From Nitrospirales bacterium (lineage in GTDB: Bacteria; Nitrospirota; Nitrospiria; Nitrospirales; UBA8639), in NCBI GenBank assembly GCA_022825885.1, contig JAJDVY010000026.1:1-38285 (forward strand): a DNA stretch of 38,285 nt, read 5' to 3'. This document shows positions 1-8,221 of this stretch, piece after piece. Both the position numbers and the translations under genes were made by a program. The notes under the pieces were generated by a model that made no database searches, was not told where the DNA came from, and saw only the letters and a list, made by a program, of their open reading frames with translations. Positions within the stretch are counted from its first letter, which is position 1. Every line of letters starts with the position of its first letter.

Positions 1-626
1 ACCAGCGTCTTCCCCAACCGCCGCACTTGCTCCAACTCCGCCAGCGCCTGCTGCCGGACTTCTTCTTCTTGCACTTCCGCGACTTCCGCTTCGTCCAGGT
101 CGTCTTCCCCGGGCTCGTGCACCAGCACCACGTCCCCCACGTGCACTTCCCGTTTCTTCAGCCGCCCCCGCCAGGCCTCCAGCGTCTCCAGGGTCATCGG
201 CATCCCCGCGATCGCCCGCGTCATCTCTTCTTTCCCTTCTTCGATCTTCTTCGCTAACTCAATCTCCCCTTCCCTTGAGAGAAGAGAGACGCCGGCCATC
301 TCGTTGAGATATAAACGGACGGGATCATCGATCCTGTTGACCGTACCGGGAGTCAGATCGATTTCTTTCTCGGCTTCCGGCAACGCGTCTCCTTGTTCAT
401 CGACCGGGGTCACGGGCTCCGTCTTCATTTGGGAATCGAGGCTTTCATTTTGAAAGGCGGCCGTCTGCTCAACGGTCTCCTCCTCCAACGTGGCAAACAA
501 CGTGGAAAACTCTTGGGAAGAGCCTTTTTCCGCCAGCAAGGGGGAGGACATCCCTTCAAGGTTGGTTGGTTCTTTTTTCCTGCCCGCAATCGGTTTCCTA
601 TTCCGGAGGCCACTGTTTTTGGGCAT
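1..626 (-). CDS. rpoD: RNA polymerase sigma factor RpoD, N-terminal part (runs off window)
   Basis: Primary sigma factor that directs RNA polymerase to housekeeping promoters; only about 208 N-terminal codons are inside the window and the 3' end lies beyond base 1. Reading the minus strand from the ATG at 626 gives an open frame to the window edge. A poorly conserved acidic lead of about 100 residues is followed by DDPVRLYLNEM (residues 100-110) and LLSREGEIELAKKIEEG. This is the sigma-70 region 1.2 signature. It continues into a charged, Glu-rich stretch typical of the non-conserved region of RpoD. An AGGAA Shine-Dalgarno lies just upstream of the ATG. The remaining regions 2-4 cannot be inspected. 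A paralogous group 1/2 sigma factor is the only realistic alternative. Confidence 0.9.
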   Translation of the reverse strand, partial: MPKNSGLRNRKPIAGRKKEPTNLEGMSSPLLAEKGSSQEFSTLFATLEEETVEQTAAFQNESLDSQMKTEPVTPVDEQGDALPEAEKEIDLTPGTVNRIDDPVRLYLNEMAGVSLLSREGEIELAKKIEEGKEEMTRAIAGMPMTLETLEAWRGRLKKREVHVGDVVLVHEPGEDDLDEAEVAEVQEEEVRQQALAELEQVRRLGKTL

Positions 627-713
627 CTCTTATTCCTCTTTCACGTTTTCGGGAATGAATAATGACTTCGTTCTCGTCCAGGATGAGAGAACGCATGAAA
701 GTCGCAACTCTTT

Positions 714-743
714 ATCGTATTGAAAAGGAAACGACTATTGCAA
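714..743 (-). promoter_or_regulatory. Candidate sigma70 promoter of rpoD
   Basis: On the minus strand a TTGCAA -35-like hexamer (738-743) is separated by 18 bases from TACGAT (714-719). It lies about 90 bases upstream of the rpoD start and downstream of the XRE gene stop. The hexamers match consensus moderately. The assignment is by inspection only. Confidence 0.35.
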
Positions 744-782
744 GAAACGGGGACGAATCTGCGGCACCAGCCTTGACGGCAT

Positions 783-1256
783 TCAGTCACTTGGCGGTTC
801 AAAATGGCCGGAGGGACGAGTCTGCCATGGGACCGTCGCCGTCTTGGCTTGCTTGAGCAGACTTCGAAGATTGACTTCGGCGGCACGGAGGAGTTTGGGG
901 TCGCCATGGCGAAGCAGGGCCGTGAGGAGCACGTATAAATCCCGTTCGGCCCGACTCCCGAGGAGAATCCGTTCGGTCACGGGATCGGGAGAATCAAGGT
1001 CAGGATTAAGGGAACCTTCTTCCTCGGGATCGCCCCACAACCAATCAAGAGCCTGAGGGGAACTGTACAACCAGGAAGGAGGAATCGCGAGAGCCTTCGC
1101 CAAGGCTTCCACCGTTGAGACGGCGGGATCCGTATCTCCGGCTTCGATCGCTTCGATAACGGGTTCTTCGACGCCGGACCCTGCAGCCAACTTGACGATG
1201 GAGTACTGTCGAGCTTTCCGCCACGCTTGCAATGAAAAAGACATGTTCCTGATCAT
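783..1256 (-). CDS. XRE-family helix-turn-helix protein
   Basis: 157-residue protein. The first about 60 residues fit a Cro/CI-type DNA-binding fold: an N-terminal helix (SLQAWRKARQYSIVKLA), a turn and recognition region (GSGVEEPVIEAIEAGDTDPA), then a helix ending in LAKALAIPPSWL. The C-terminal 90 residues are acidic and then helical, and match nothing I recognise. It is probably a transcriptional regulator. It is the gene immediately upstream of rpoD on the same strand, about 156 bases away, so the two may be co-regulated. Two starts are possible: the ATG at 1256 or the internal ATG at 1244. Neither has a well-spaced Shine-Dalgarno (an AGGA lies only two bases before 1244). Confidence 0.75.
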   Translation of the reverse strand: MIRNMSFSLQAWRKARQYSIVKLAAGSGVEEPVIEAIEAGDTDPAVSTVEALAKALAIPPSWLYSSPQALDWLWGDPEEEGSLNPDLDSPDPVTERILLGSRAERDLYVLLTALLRHGDPKLLRAAEVNLRSLLKQAKTATVPWQTRPSGHFEPPSD

Positions 1257-1340
1257 AGCGAAGAAGCCCGGCCCTGTCTATCGCGGAAACGGACGACGGC
1301 AGGCCCTGAACCCTGCGCGCGCCCGCCCTCTCGAGATCCG

Positions 1341-2573
1341 TTACCGCTCCTTATGAGACGAAGGCAGCCGAAACTGATGTACCAACCCCGCATCGGGCAT
1401 CGCCTCGAGATCTCCATAGGGCGAACCCACGGCCAAATCATTTCCCGCACCGCCCAAGGAAAGCCCGAAAAGGTCGGCGACACCGGTCGCTGCCGACGGA
1501 TTGGCAATCACGGTGTGCAGCGTTCCGGTTTTTCGGTCGAAGATGAAAATCGCCCCGGCATCGGTTCCGGCGGAATCATGTCCGGGCGCGCCAACGATGA
1601 CGTACTCGGGAAGCAGAGCCACGGCTTCTCCGAAGTGATCGTCTTTCCCGGGTTCCGGGGCTTCCAGCGTGCGCAGGAATTCACCGGTTTTTGTATAGAG
1701 ATACACCGCTCCGGCCCCCGGTTGCGTACTCCCTCGTCCCAAGGCGCCAACCACCAGCAACTCCGCGTCACTCGCCAACGCCCACCCGAAATACTCATTT
1801 GTCTGAGGATCAGGCGAGATGAGAAGACGTTGCAATTTCCCGCTTTCCACATTGAAAAGAAACACCTGTCCATGATCAACCGGATCCGTGCCGCCGAGCG
1901 GGGCGCTGACCGCCAGCGTGGACCCCAGAAACGTCACCGCGTGTCCGAACCCGTCGGAGTTCCGGTTTTCCGCATACGGAGAGACAAAGGTCGAGCGGAC
2001 TGCTCCGCTGGCCGCGTCAACCAGATAGACTTCCCCCACCTCAAACTCCGTGGCGGTACTCGCCCCCGGGTCGCCAACGGCCACCAGCCGGTCTTGTGCA
2101 GCCACGGCATGCCCAAAAGCCGCCGCCGATTGATTGGGACTGATAATCACCTGCCGTGATTCTCCCGTGTTTCGGTCGAAAACCGAGACCGAGCCCACGG
2201 ACCGGCGCAACGCCCCTTTTCCCCTGGGAGCGCCCACAATTACGTAGTCCGCGGTGAGGCTCACGGACAGGCCGAACAAATCATGACCCATCGGCGAAAG
2301 AGGAGCGAATTCACGCAGCACTCTGCCTGACTCGCGCTCGAACAGGAACACTTTTCCCGTCTGCCCGCGCGCTCCTGTCGCATGGGGCGCACCGACGAGG
2401 ACGTGATCGCGTTCAGCGGATATGGAGAAACCAAAGCCGTCCAGCAACGTTGGCTTGGAAGATTGGAGACTGGGGCCTTGCTCCAAAGCCTGCCGGCCGG
2501 AGGCGCTCCCGCTCGAAAGCAACAGGAACAGAACCAGGGGGAAAAGATGGGCCACGACTCGACAAACGTTCAC
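1341..2573 (-). CDS. Secreted FG-GAP (integrin-alpha-like) seven-bladed propeller protein
   Basis: 410 residues beginning with a signal peptide (hydrophobic core LFPLVLFLLLSS, likely cleavage near residue 26). The mature part consists of seven repeats of about 50 residues. Each opens with an FG motif (FGFS, FGLS, FGHA, FGHA, FGWA, FGEA, FGLS), continues through VGAP-type loops, and ends in strands of the type GKVFLFERESG. This is the FG-GAP repeat known from integrin alpha propellers, and seven copies would close one beta-propeller. An extracytoplasmic ligand- or surface-binding role is inferred; no catalytic residues are visible. It follows the 111-residue gene by 20 bases and is probably cotranscribed with it. 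Confidence 0.85.
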   Translation of the reverse strand: MNVCRVVAHLFPLVLFLLLSSGSASGRQALEQGPSLQSSKPTLLDGFGFSISAERDHVLVGAPHATGARGQTGKVFLFERESGRVLREFAPLSPMGHDLFGLSVSLTADYVIVGAPRGKGALRRSVGSVSVFDRNTGESRQVIISPNQSAAAFGHAVAAQDRLVAVGDPGASTATEFEVGEVYLVDAASGAVRSTFVSPYAENRNSDGFGHAVTFLGSTLAVSAPLGGTDPVDHGQVFLFNVESGKLQRLLISPDPQTNEYFGWALASDAELLVVGALGRGSTQPGAGAVYLYTKTGEFLRTLEAPEPGKDDHFGEAVALLPEYVIVGAPGHDSAGTDAGAIFIFDRKTGTLHTVIANPSAATGVADLFGLSLGGAGNDLAVGSPYGDLEAMPDAGLVHQFRLPSSHKER

Positions 2574-2593
2574 GGGCGTTCCGTTACCGGGAT

Positions 2594-2929
2594 TCAGGGA
2601 TCTTCCTCTTGTTCGGCATGCAGGGAAGGCAAATCAATGACGTGACGCGTGGGCCCGCCGGAACCCGGATCGCGCCGGTACAGTTCAAACGGCGGGATAT
2701 CGACTTGTAACCGTTTGAACAACCGCCGCATAAATTTCTCTCCCGGAGCTTCGCAGGTCCACACGTACATGCCGGTTTCCAATTCGTGGAGGTGTCGCTT
2801 GAGCCGAAAGCCGGGGTCCTCCATGAAATAGGCCGACAAGAACCCCGTAATCGCCGGCATGACCCATTCATGCTCTTGCGCGTAGCGGAAACTCACGCCA
2901 ATTTCAAAGAGTGGTCCGTGCCCGTCCAT
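2594..2929 (-). CDS. Hypothetical protein, 111 residues
   Basis: I do not recognise a family. The protein is soluble, with no signal peptide or membrane segment. It is rich in aromatics and charge, for example WVMPAITGFLSAYFMEDPGF and RRLFKRLQVDIPPFELYRR. Its stop lies 20 bases before the FG-GAP gene start, so both are likely one transcript. The start at 2929 lies close to a divergent plus-strand pair. Function unknown. Confidence 0.65.
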   Translation of the reverse strand: MDGHGPLFEIGVSFRYAQEHEWVMPAITGFLSAYFMEDPGFRLKRHLHELETGMYVWTCEAPGEKFMRRLFKRLQVDIPPFELYRRDPGSGGPTRHVIDLPSLHAEQEEDP

Positions 2930-3095
2930 GGCCTTATTCTACGCTGACGATTGAGAAACTCACTCATAAAACTCTTCCTTTTAAAAGATTGGCAGCATGC
3001 ATTTCAAACCGGATGCCAAACGACGCGCTCTCCGGCTCGTTGCCGCTGGTGACGAGTTGTGGCAGAATACCCGGCACCATGATCGGAGACCACCT

Positions 3096-3314
3096 GTGTC
3101 GTTCCTGACCCAACCCAATATTGTCATTGCACGCGCCATCGGCATCATTGCGATCGCGGCGGGATTCCTGCTCGGGATCGAAGGTCTGAATCAACCGGAT
3201 TCAATATGGTTGCCGATTGCGCTGACCCTCATCGTGACGGGCTTGTGCGCCCAACTCTATGCGTTCTACCGAACGATCATGCACAAAATGCCCTCACGGC
3301 ATTCTCAGGAATAA
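3096..3314 (+). CDS. Small two-helix membrane protein
   Basis: Using the GTG at 3096 gives 72 residues with two predicted membrane helices (IVIARAIGIIAIAAGFLLGI and IWLPIALTLIVTGLCAQLYA) and a basic C-terminus. This start is preferred because GGAG lies seven bases upstream. An in-frame ATG at 2997 would add 33 residues of unremarkable sequence. The TAA stop overlaps the ATG of the next gene (TAATG), which suggests translational coupling with the lipoprotein. Function unknown. Confidence 0.6.
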   Translation: MSFLTQPNIVIARAIGIIAIAAGFLLGIEGLNQPDSIWLPIALTLIVTGLCAQLYAFYRTIMHKMPSRHSQE

Positions 3315-3766
3315 TGACGGTGACTTTGCGACACGTCCCTCTTGTGCCGGCGCGGACGCTTTGGCCTCTTGCCGCCCTTCTGATCCTGTCCCTTGCAGCC
3401 TGTAGCTCCGGACGAGAGTCGTATCTCAAAGGCGCGCAGGAGAACGCGACACAACAAGAGGTCGTTGAACGGCTCGGAGAGCCATGGAAAAAAAAGACCT
3501 CCGTGTTACGAGGGCAATCGACGTGGATCTATCGTTATGCGCTCACCCAGGATGAACTCGACCCGATGGGCGTCAACAAGCTGGGGCGGAGCGTGTTCAA
3601 GGCCACCCAGGGCGTGACCGCCATGATGGGACTTGGCGGCGGCGCCAACAACCCGTTGAATCCAAGCACCAGGCCTCGCTGTTATCACTACATCCTTACG
3701 TTTGATGACACCACCAAGATCCTCCAACGGTGGACGCGAGAAGCCTGCGCTGACACTGATCTCTGA
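3314..3766 (+). CDS. Outer-membrane-assembly-like small lipoprotein (SmpA/OmlA-like fold suspected)
   Basis: 150 residues. The N-terminus is a type II signal peptide with lipobox LAAC, so the mature protein should be lipid-anchored at the cysteine. The next segment (GAQENATQQEVVERLGEP, then WIYRYAL) resembles the SmpA/BamE-type pattern, in which a helix followed by LG-P precedes a beta sheet. I infer this from pattern only. The start at 3314 is favoured by AGGA just upstream and by overlap with the preceding stop. It forms a two-gene unit with the small membrane protein. Confidence 0.75.
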   Translation: MTVTLRHVPLVPARTLWPLAALLILSLAACSSGRESYLKGAQENATQQEVVERLGEPWKKKTSVLRGQSTWIYRYALTQDELDPMGVNKLGRSVFKATQGVTAMMGLGGGANNPLNPSTRPRCYHYILTFDDTTKILQRWTREACADTDL

Positions 3767-3881
3767 CTGCGTCGCTATGGAAACGAGTCGCATACGGGCA
3801 ACACATTCTTTTCCAGCCTGACCATTTCGCTGCCAACGCCCGGACCCCGAATGCGTAAACGTCATCAAATGGGAAAACCCT

Positions 3882-4229
3882 ATGGGTAACGTTTTTCAAT
3901 CCGGCGCATTTTTGCAACAATGCTTTTCCGTTCACCCCCTTTCTCTGAATTTCAAACTGTTCACCATGCCCGGCACCATCGGCATCTTTTGCATGAACTG
4001 CAAATCCCGGCATCGCCTGACCGTTGGAACCATTACGCGCATCATCGGAGACGCGAAGTGGAGCGAAGAAGGCGCGAGCGCCAAGCTGGAGACCTGTGCC
4101 GGCCACCACCAGGAAGCCTTGCACGTCACGGAAGTCAGCGTGGAACGCGACATCGTTCAATTTCGTTGCCGCGAATGCCGCGTCGGCTTCCAGGCCACAG
4201 TCTCCCGGTTTGAAACCTACCAACCGTAA
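3882..4229 (+). CDS. Small protein with two CxxC motifs (possible zinc ribbon)
   Basis: 115 residues as given. The C-terminal 80 contain CMNCKSRH and CRECRVGF, two CxxC knuckles about 60 residues apart, consistent with a metal-binding ribbon. The first 28 residues show no recognisable pattern. An internal ATG at 3966 (beginning MPGTIGIF) would give an 87-residue protein starting just before the first CxxC, and may be the true start. Neither start has a strong Shine-Dalgarno. The gene ends shortly before a bidirectional terminator. Confidence 0.55.
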   Translation: MGNVFQSGAFLQQCFSVHPLSLNFKLFTMPGTIGIFCMNCKSRHRLTVGTITRIIGDAKWSEEGASAKLETCAGHHQEALHVTEVSVERDIVQFRCRECRVGFQATVSRFETYQP

Positions 4230-4257
4230 TCAAGGGCTCTCGTTCGGAAATCCTCGT

Positions 4258-4295
4258 AAAAAAAGAGCCGCCCCTTCACAGAGGCGGCTCTTTTT
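4258..4295. terminator. Bidirectional rho-independent terminator
   Basis: A hairpin with GAGCCGCC (4265-4272) pairing with GGCGGCTC (4283-4290) is flanked by A- and T-runs on both sides. It can therefore stop transcription from the CxxC gene on plus and from the peroxiredoxin gene on minus. It lies exactly between the two convergent stops. Confidence 0.85.
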
Positions 4296-4323
4296 CGGAA
4301 TGAACGAGGCCTGCGCGAAAGCC

Positions 4324-4959
4324 TTATCTGTTAGGCTGTGGCGTGTACCGAAGATACGGCTTAACCGCCCGGTGGCCCTTGGGAAACTTGGCGGGAATTT
4401 CCTCATCCTTCACCGCAGGGACAATGATACAATCTTCCCCGTCCTTCCAATTGGCAGGGGTAGCCACCTGATGCTTGGCTGTCAGTTGCAACGAGTCCAC
4501 TACACGAAGAATCTCATCAAAATTCCTTCCGGTCGATGCCGGATAGGTGAGGGTCAATTTGATTTTCTTATCGGGCCCGACCACAAAAACCGAGCGTACG
4601 GTCATATTGTCCAACGCGTTGGGATGAATCATGTCGTACAGGTTCGCTACTTGTCGGTCGGGGTCCGCAATGATCGGATACTGAACCGTACACTGCTGTG
4701 TTTCATTGATGTCATTGATCCAGCCTTTATGTGAGTCCAATGGATCCACGCTTACGGCAAGGACTTTGACGTTACGCTTGGCAAATTCACCGGTGATTTT
4801 CGCCACGGTTCCCAACTCCGTGGTACAAACCGGGGTAAAATCTTTCGGATGGGAAAACAAAATCCCCCATCCATCACCGAGCCATTCATGAAAATTTATC
4901 GTACCTGCCGTTGTTTCGGCAGTAAAATTGGGTGCCTCATCCCCTAGACGAAGTGCCAT
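4324..4959 (-). CDS. 1-Cys peroxiredoxin (Prx6/AhpC-TSA family)
   Basis: Thiol peroxidase that reduces H2O2 and organic hydroperoxides through one peroxidatic cysteine. The 211-residue protein starts at the ATG at 4959, chosen over an upstream in-frame start because AGGAGG precedes it. The active-site motif DFTPVCTTELG places the peroxidatic cysteine at residue 45 with the conserved Thr at 42. The C-terminal domain (LRVVDSLQLT, then TPANWKDGEDCIIVPAVKDE, ending in KPYLRYTPQP) is the extension of Prx6-type enzymes. It is a cytoplasmic antioxidant, bounded by terminators on both sides and therefore likely monocistronic. Confidence 0.93.
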   Translation of the reverse strand: MALRLGDEAPNFTAETTAGTINFHEWLGDGWGILFSHPKDFTPVCTTELGTVAKITGEFAKRNVKVLAVSVDPLDSHKGWINDINETQQCTVQYPIIADPDRQVANLYDMIHPNALDNMTVRSVFVVGPDKKIKLTLTYPASTGRNFDEILRVVDSLQLTAKHQVATPANWKDGEDCIIVPAVKDEEIPAKFPKGHRAVKPYLRYTPQPNR

Positions 4960-5103
4960 GATGTGGTTCCTCCTCTTCAAACTTTCCGATAAGCATTGGC
5001 GGCAAAAACGAATCCGCGTTTTTACCATTATTTAAAGTCGGAACTATACGCCTCACGGAAAAAGACAGTCAACAAGAGAACAATCCTTAGGGAAAATACC
5101 GCA

Positions 5104-5145
5104 ATAAAAAACCCAAAAGGGCGGGATTGACCGCCCTTTTGGGTT
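5104..5145 (-). terminator. Rho-independent terminator of the cold-shock gene
   Basis: A perfect 15-base-pair stem (5110-5124 with 5131-5145, loop GATTGA) is followed on the minus strand by a T-rich run. It sits 40 bases downstream of the cold-shock gene stop and upstream of the peroxiredoxin gene. Confidence 0.88.
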
Positions 5146-5184
5146 CCACTTCGTTATCTGAAATCCGACTCTTAAAAAACGGTA

Positions 5185-5415
5185 TCAGGCCGATTGTTGA
5201 GCTGCGGCTGTTTTGACCACGTTGGCCGCCTGAGGACCTTTGGCCCCCTCCACCAGATCAAATTCAACGGGTTCGCCCTCTTTGAGGGTTTTAAAGCCCT
5301 CACCCTGAAGAGCCGAATAATGCACAAAGACATCCTGCTCTCCTTCGACTCGAATGAATCCAAAACCTTTTCGATCGTTAAACCATTTGACGGTTCCCGA
5401 CTTGCGATCACTCAT
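5185..5415 (-). CDS. Cold-shock domain protein (CspA family)
   Basis: 76-residue single-domain RNA/ssDNA-binding chaperone. The RNP1-type motif GFGFI and RNP2-type motif VFVHYSAL are both present after the usual [11 protein letters not shown] start. The ATG at 5415 is chosen because GGGGGAGG lies six bases upstream; a start at 5430 would place the Shine-Dalgarno inside the frame. The tail is Ala/Gln-rich. The gene is followed by a 15-bp terminator stem. Autoregulation by 5' leader structure is common in this family, but I could not show a specific structure here. Confidence 0.93.
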   Translation of the reverse strand: MSDRKSGTVKWFNDRKGFGFIRVEGEQDVFVHYSALQGEGFKTLKEGEPVEFDLVEGAKGPQAANVVKTAAAQQSA

Positions 5416-5470
5416 AGGTACCTCCCCCATTTCGGACCAAGAAAAACCACGGGTTTTCCTTAAAAGGCCC

Positions 5471-5505
5471 TAAAAAAACCGCAGGAAGCATGTTCGCTTC
5501 TGCGG
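5471..5505 (-). terminator. Terminator downstream of the ABC exporter gene
   Basis: CCGCAGGAAGC (5479-5489) pairs with GCTTCTGCGG (5496-5505) with one bulged base. On the minus strand this is followed by seven T residues. It ends transcription coming from the exporter about 180 bases upstream and insulates the cold-shock promoter. Confidence 0.75.
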
Positions 5506-5682
5506 CAGAGCTAATAAAATATAAATACCATTTATGAAGCCATGTTTGGAACAAATATTCATCTGTCGATGTATCACAAGAGTACGGAGCCTGTCAATAA
5601 CATTATGCAGACCACCACAGACGAAACATGGTATGCCGAAAAAAGAGCAGAGCGTCTCTAAACCGTCGACGGGGCAGACCAA

Positions 5683-7407
5683 TCAGACCTGAAACTGTGC
5701 TTCATACAAATTGGCATACAGCCCCTTTTCCTTCAGCAACTCGGCGTGGGTCCCCTCTTCGACCGTCTGTCCCCGCTCGAGGACGATGATCCGGTCAACC
5801 TGTTGGAGAGTGGTCAGCCGATGCGCGATAAAGATGGTGGTGCGACCCTGGGTGAGCACGGCCAACGCTTCGCGAATTTTGACTTCCGTCTCCGTATCGA
5901 TATTCGACGTGGCTTCGTCGAAGACCACGATGGGAGGATTTTTCAATAACACCCGGGCGATCGCCACTCGCTGTTTTTGGCCAACGGACAATTTCACGCC
6001 CCGTTCTCCGATTCTGGTGTCGTACCGGTCCGGGAGATCCATAATGAACTCATGCGCCCGAGCCGCGATGGCGACGTGTTCCATGGCCTCGTCGGTGGCT
6101 GAGAGATCGCCGTAGACGATATTTTCTCGAATGGTCCCGTTAAAGAGAAACGGTTCCTGTTGCACCAGACCGATTTGCGACCGCAGAAACGCCAGCGGCA
6201 TATTTCGCACGTCGACGCCGTCCAACGCCACCATGCCGCCCGTCACGTCGTAGAACCGCAGCAGGAGTTTGATGATCGTACTCTTACCCGCGCCACTCGG
6301 GCCCACCAGGGCTATGCGCTCTCCGGCCTCCACGTCGAAGGAAACGTCGCGCAACACCTGCACTGCCGGCTTATAGGAAAAGTCCACGCCTTCGAACTGC
6401 ACGCTCCCGCGAAAACGGGCGGCGGGAGCTACCACGCCGGGGCGATCCCGCACATCGGGTTCCGCATCCAACACGTCAAAGAGGCGTTCGCTCGAGGCCA
6501 GGGCGTGCTGGAGCATGTGGTTGACGGAATGGATTTGGTTCACCGGCACGTAGAACAGGGCCAGATACGACGCGAACATCACGAGTTCTCCCACTTTCAG
6601 GTTCCCCTGCGCGACCTCAACCGATCCCACCCACAAGATCAGCACCGTGCCCATGGCCCCCAGAAAAATCATCGCCGGCGAATAGACGGACCACAAAAAC
6701 ATGGCCTTGAGATTGCTCCGGCTGACCTCGCGATTCCTGGCGTCGAACCGTTCCCGTTCAAACGCGTGACGATTGAAGGCCATGGTTTCCCGGATACCGG
6801 ACAGGGAATCCTGGAGATAGCCGCTCAATTCGGCGGTGTTTTGTCGAATTTCGTGGTAATACCCGTGAACCCGTCGTGAAAATTTCACGGCGGACACCAT
6901 CAAGACCGGGATGGGCACCAGCGCCAGGAGCGCCAATTGCCAATTGACCACGAAAAGAATCACGGTGATCCCGATCAACGTCAACGACGCGGTCAACATC
7001 CCCTCCAACCCATCGACAAAAATACGCTCCACGTGTTCGGTATCGTTCATGATACGGGACATGATTTCTCCGGTCGACCGGTCCTCGTAAAACCTGACCG
7101 AGAGCCGCTGAAGCGCATGAAACACCTGTTGACGGAGTTGGACCACGACGCGTTGCTCCAGGATATTGTTGAACCGGATTCGCAGGGAATTCGCGACGTT
7201 CTTGAACGCATACGCGAGCACCAAGCCACCCAACACCCACGGCAACAAGGAGAATTGGTCCGCCTGGATCACGTCGTCGATAATCACTTTCACCAGCCAA
7301 GGCGGCAACAGGTCGAACATCGTGGTCAGGACGGCGAAGGACAGGGTTGTCAGGGCCAGAGACCGGTGCGGCCGCAGATACCCAAGAATGCGAAGGAGAA
7401 CGTTCAC
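5683..7407 (-). CDS. ABC exporter, fused permease-ATPase (MsbA-like)
   Basis: 574-residue half-transporter that works as a dimer in the inner membrane and exports lipids, drugs or peptides. The membrane domain covers about residues 1-310, with helices around 20-35, 55-72, 138-175 and 240-290. The nucleotide-binding domain follows, with Walker A GPSGAGKST (369-377), ABC signature LSVGQ (473-477), Walker B IVVFDE (493-498) and the H-loop histidine near 529. All catalytic residues are present. The start is a GTG at 7407 with AGGGTG upstream. Substrate cannot be deduced; MsbA-type lipid flippase is the closest general match. It ends in a terminator and precedes the cold-shock gene. Confidence 0.9.
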   Translation of the reverse strand: MNVLLRILGYLRPHRSLALTTLSFAVLTTMFDLLPPWLVKVIIDDVIQADQFSLLPWVLGGLVLAYAFKNVANSLRIRFNNILEQRVVVQLRQQVFHALQRLSVRFYEDRSTGEIMSRIMNDTEHVERIFVDGLEGMLTASLTLIGITVILFVVNWQLALLALVPIPVLMVSAVKFSRRVHGYYHEIRQNTAELSGYLQDSLSGIRETMAFNRHAFERERFDARNREVSRSNLKAMFLWSVYSPAMIFLGAMGTVLILWVGSVEVAQGNLKVGELVMFASYLALFYVPVNQIHSVNHMLQHALASSERLFDVLDAEPDVRDRPGVVAPAARFRGSVQFEGVDFSYKPAVQVLRDVSFDVEAGERIALVGPSGAGKSTIIKLLLRFYDVTGGMVALDGVDVRNMPLAFLRSQIGLVQQEPFLFNGTIRENIVYGDLSATDEAMEHVAIAARAHEFIMDLPDRYDTRIGERGVKLSVGQKQRVAIARVLLKNPPIVVFDEATSNIDTETEVKIREALAVLTQGRTTIFIAHRLTTLQQVDRIIVLERGQTVEEGTHAELLKEKGLYANLYEAQFQV

Positions 7408-7636
7408 GTTGTTTCACACCCTGCGACCGGTTTCAGAAACGGCCGCGTGAGAGCAGGTCCATGTTGACCGAGGGGGAACAAGTCAGGGAGGGACGCCGGA
7501 CCAAAGACCTCTGATTGCTTGTGATCCCGGGATGCAGGGCAGGACGTCCCACAACAAAACCCGAGACGGATCACAGAGACAGGCGAGGGGTGAGCGAGGA
7601 CACAACGCCGCCATGCGCCCGGTCGTGCAAGACACC

Positions 7637-8167
7637 CTAGATCACTGTTGAAGGTTCCTGTTTCCAGTACGCGTCGAATTCCTTCAACTGAGTCAGCGTG
7701 GAGAGATCCGTCATCCGGTCCACAAACAATTTGCCGATCAGATGATCCATTTCATGTTGGATACACACGGCAAACAACCCCGTGGCCTCGAAATCCACGG
7801 CACGGCCTTCCCGGTCCAACGCCTGGACTCGAATAGACGACGGCCGCGTCACTTGGCCGCGCAGCCCGTCCACGCTTAAACAGCCTTCCCACATTTCGAC
7901 TTGAACCGGGCCGTAAAACACGATCCGGGGATTGATCAGGACCGTCTCGGGAAACGCATCCTGGCCGTCACAGCGCATCACGACGAGTTGTTCGGACCGT
8001 GAGACCTGAGGCGCCGCCAACCCGATCCCCTCGTGCGCGTCCATCGTCGCGAACATGTCGTCGATAAATTGCTGATAGGCGCGGGTAGGGATGATCGCCG
8101 GATCAACCGGTTCGGCCATTCTCCGTAAGACGGGGTTCCCTATTTTGGCAATCGGCAACGTGGCCAT
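7637..8167 (-). CDS. def: Peptide deformylase
   Basis: Removes the formyl group from the N-terminal methionine of nascent proteins. 176 residues with all three family motifs: GIGLAAPQ (47-54), EGCLSV (94-99, metal ligand Cys96) and QHEMDH (137-142, ligands His138 and His142, catalytic Glu139). Iron or zinc is the usual metal. The ATG at 8167 is preferred over a GTG two codons earlier because GGGAG then lies five bases upstream. The gene is 54 bases downstream of the HEAT-repeat gene on the same strand. Unusually, fmt is not next to it within the window. Confidence 0.95.
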   Translation of the reverse strand: MATLPIAKIGNPVLRRMAEPVDPAIIPTRAYQQFIDDMFATMDAHEGIGLAAPQVSRSEQLVVMRCDGQDAFPETVLINPRIVFYGPVQVEMWEGCLSVDGLRGQVTRPSSIRVQALDREGRAVDFEATGLFAVCIQHEMDHLIGKLFVDRMTDLSTLTQLKEFDAYWKQEPSTVI

Positions 8168-8221
8168 GATCACTCCCTTGATGATCGTCCCTTGTCCGGC
8201 AGAGTCCGGAACGGCGCGTCG

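Noticed and set aside
27-257. Plus-strand frame over the rpoD region
   Set aside because: Phe/Pro-rich shadow; the opposite strand encodes the sigma-70 region 1.2 signature.
5470-5682. 70-codon frame on minus after the ABC exporter
   Set aside because: It runs through the hairpin terminator and has no conserved pattern.
7408-7636. Possible tRNA or small RNA between def and the ABC exporter
   Set aside because: No cloverleaf, anticodon arm or terminator could be drawn; left as plain intergenic sequence.
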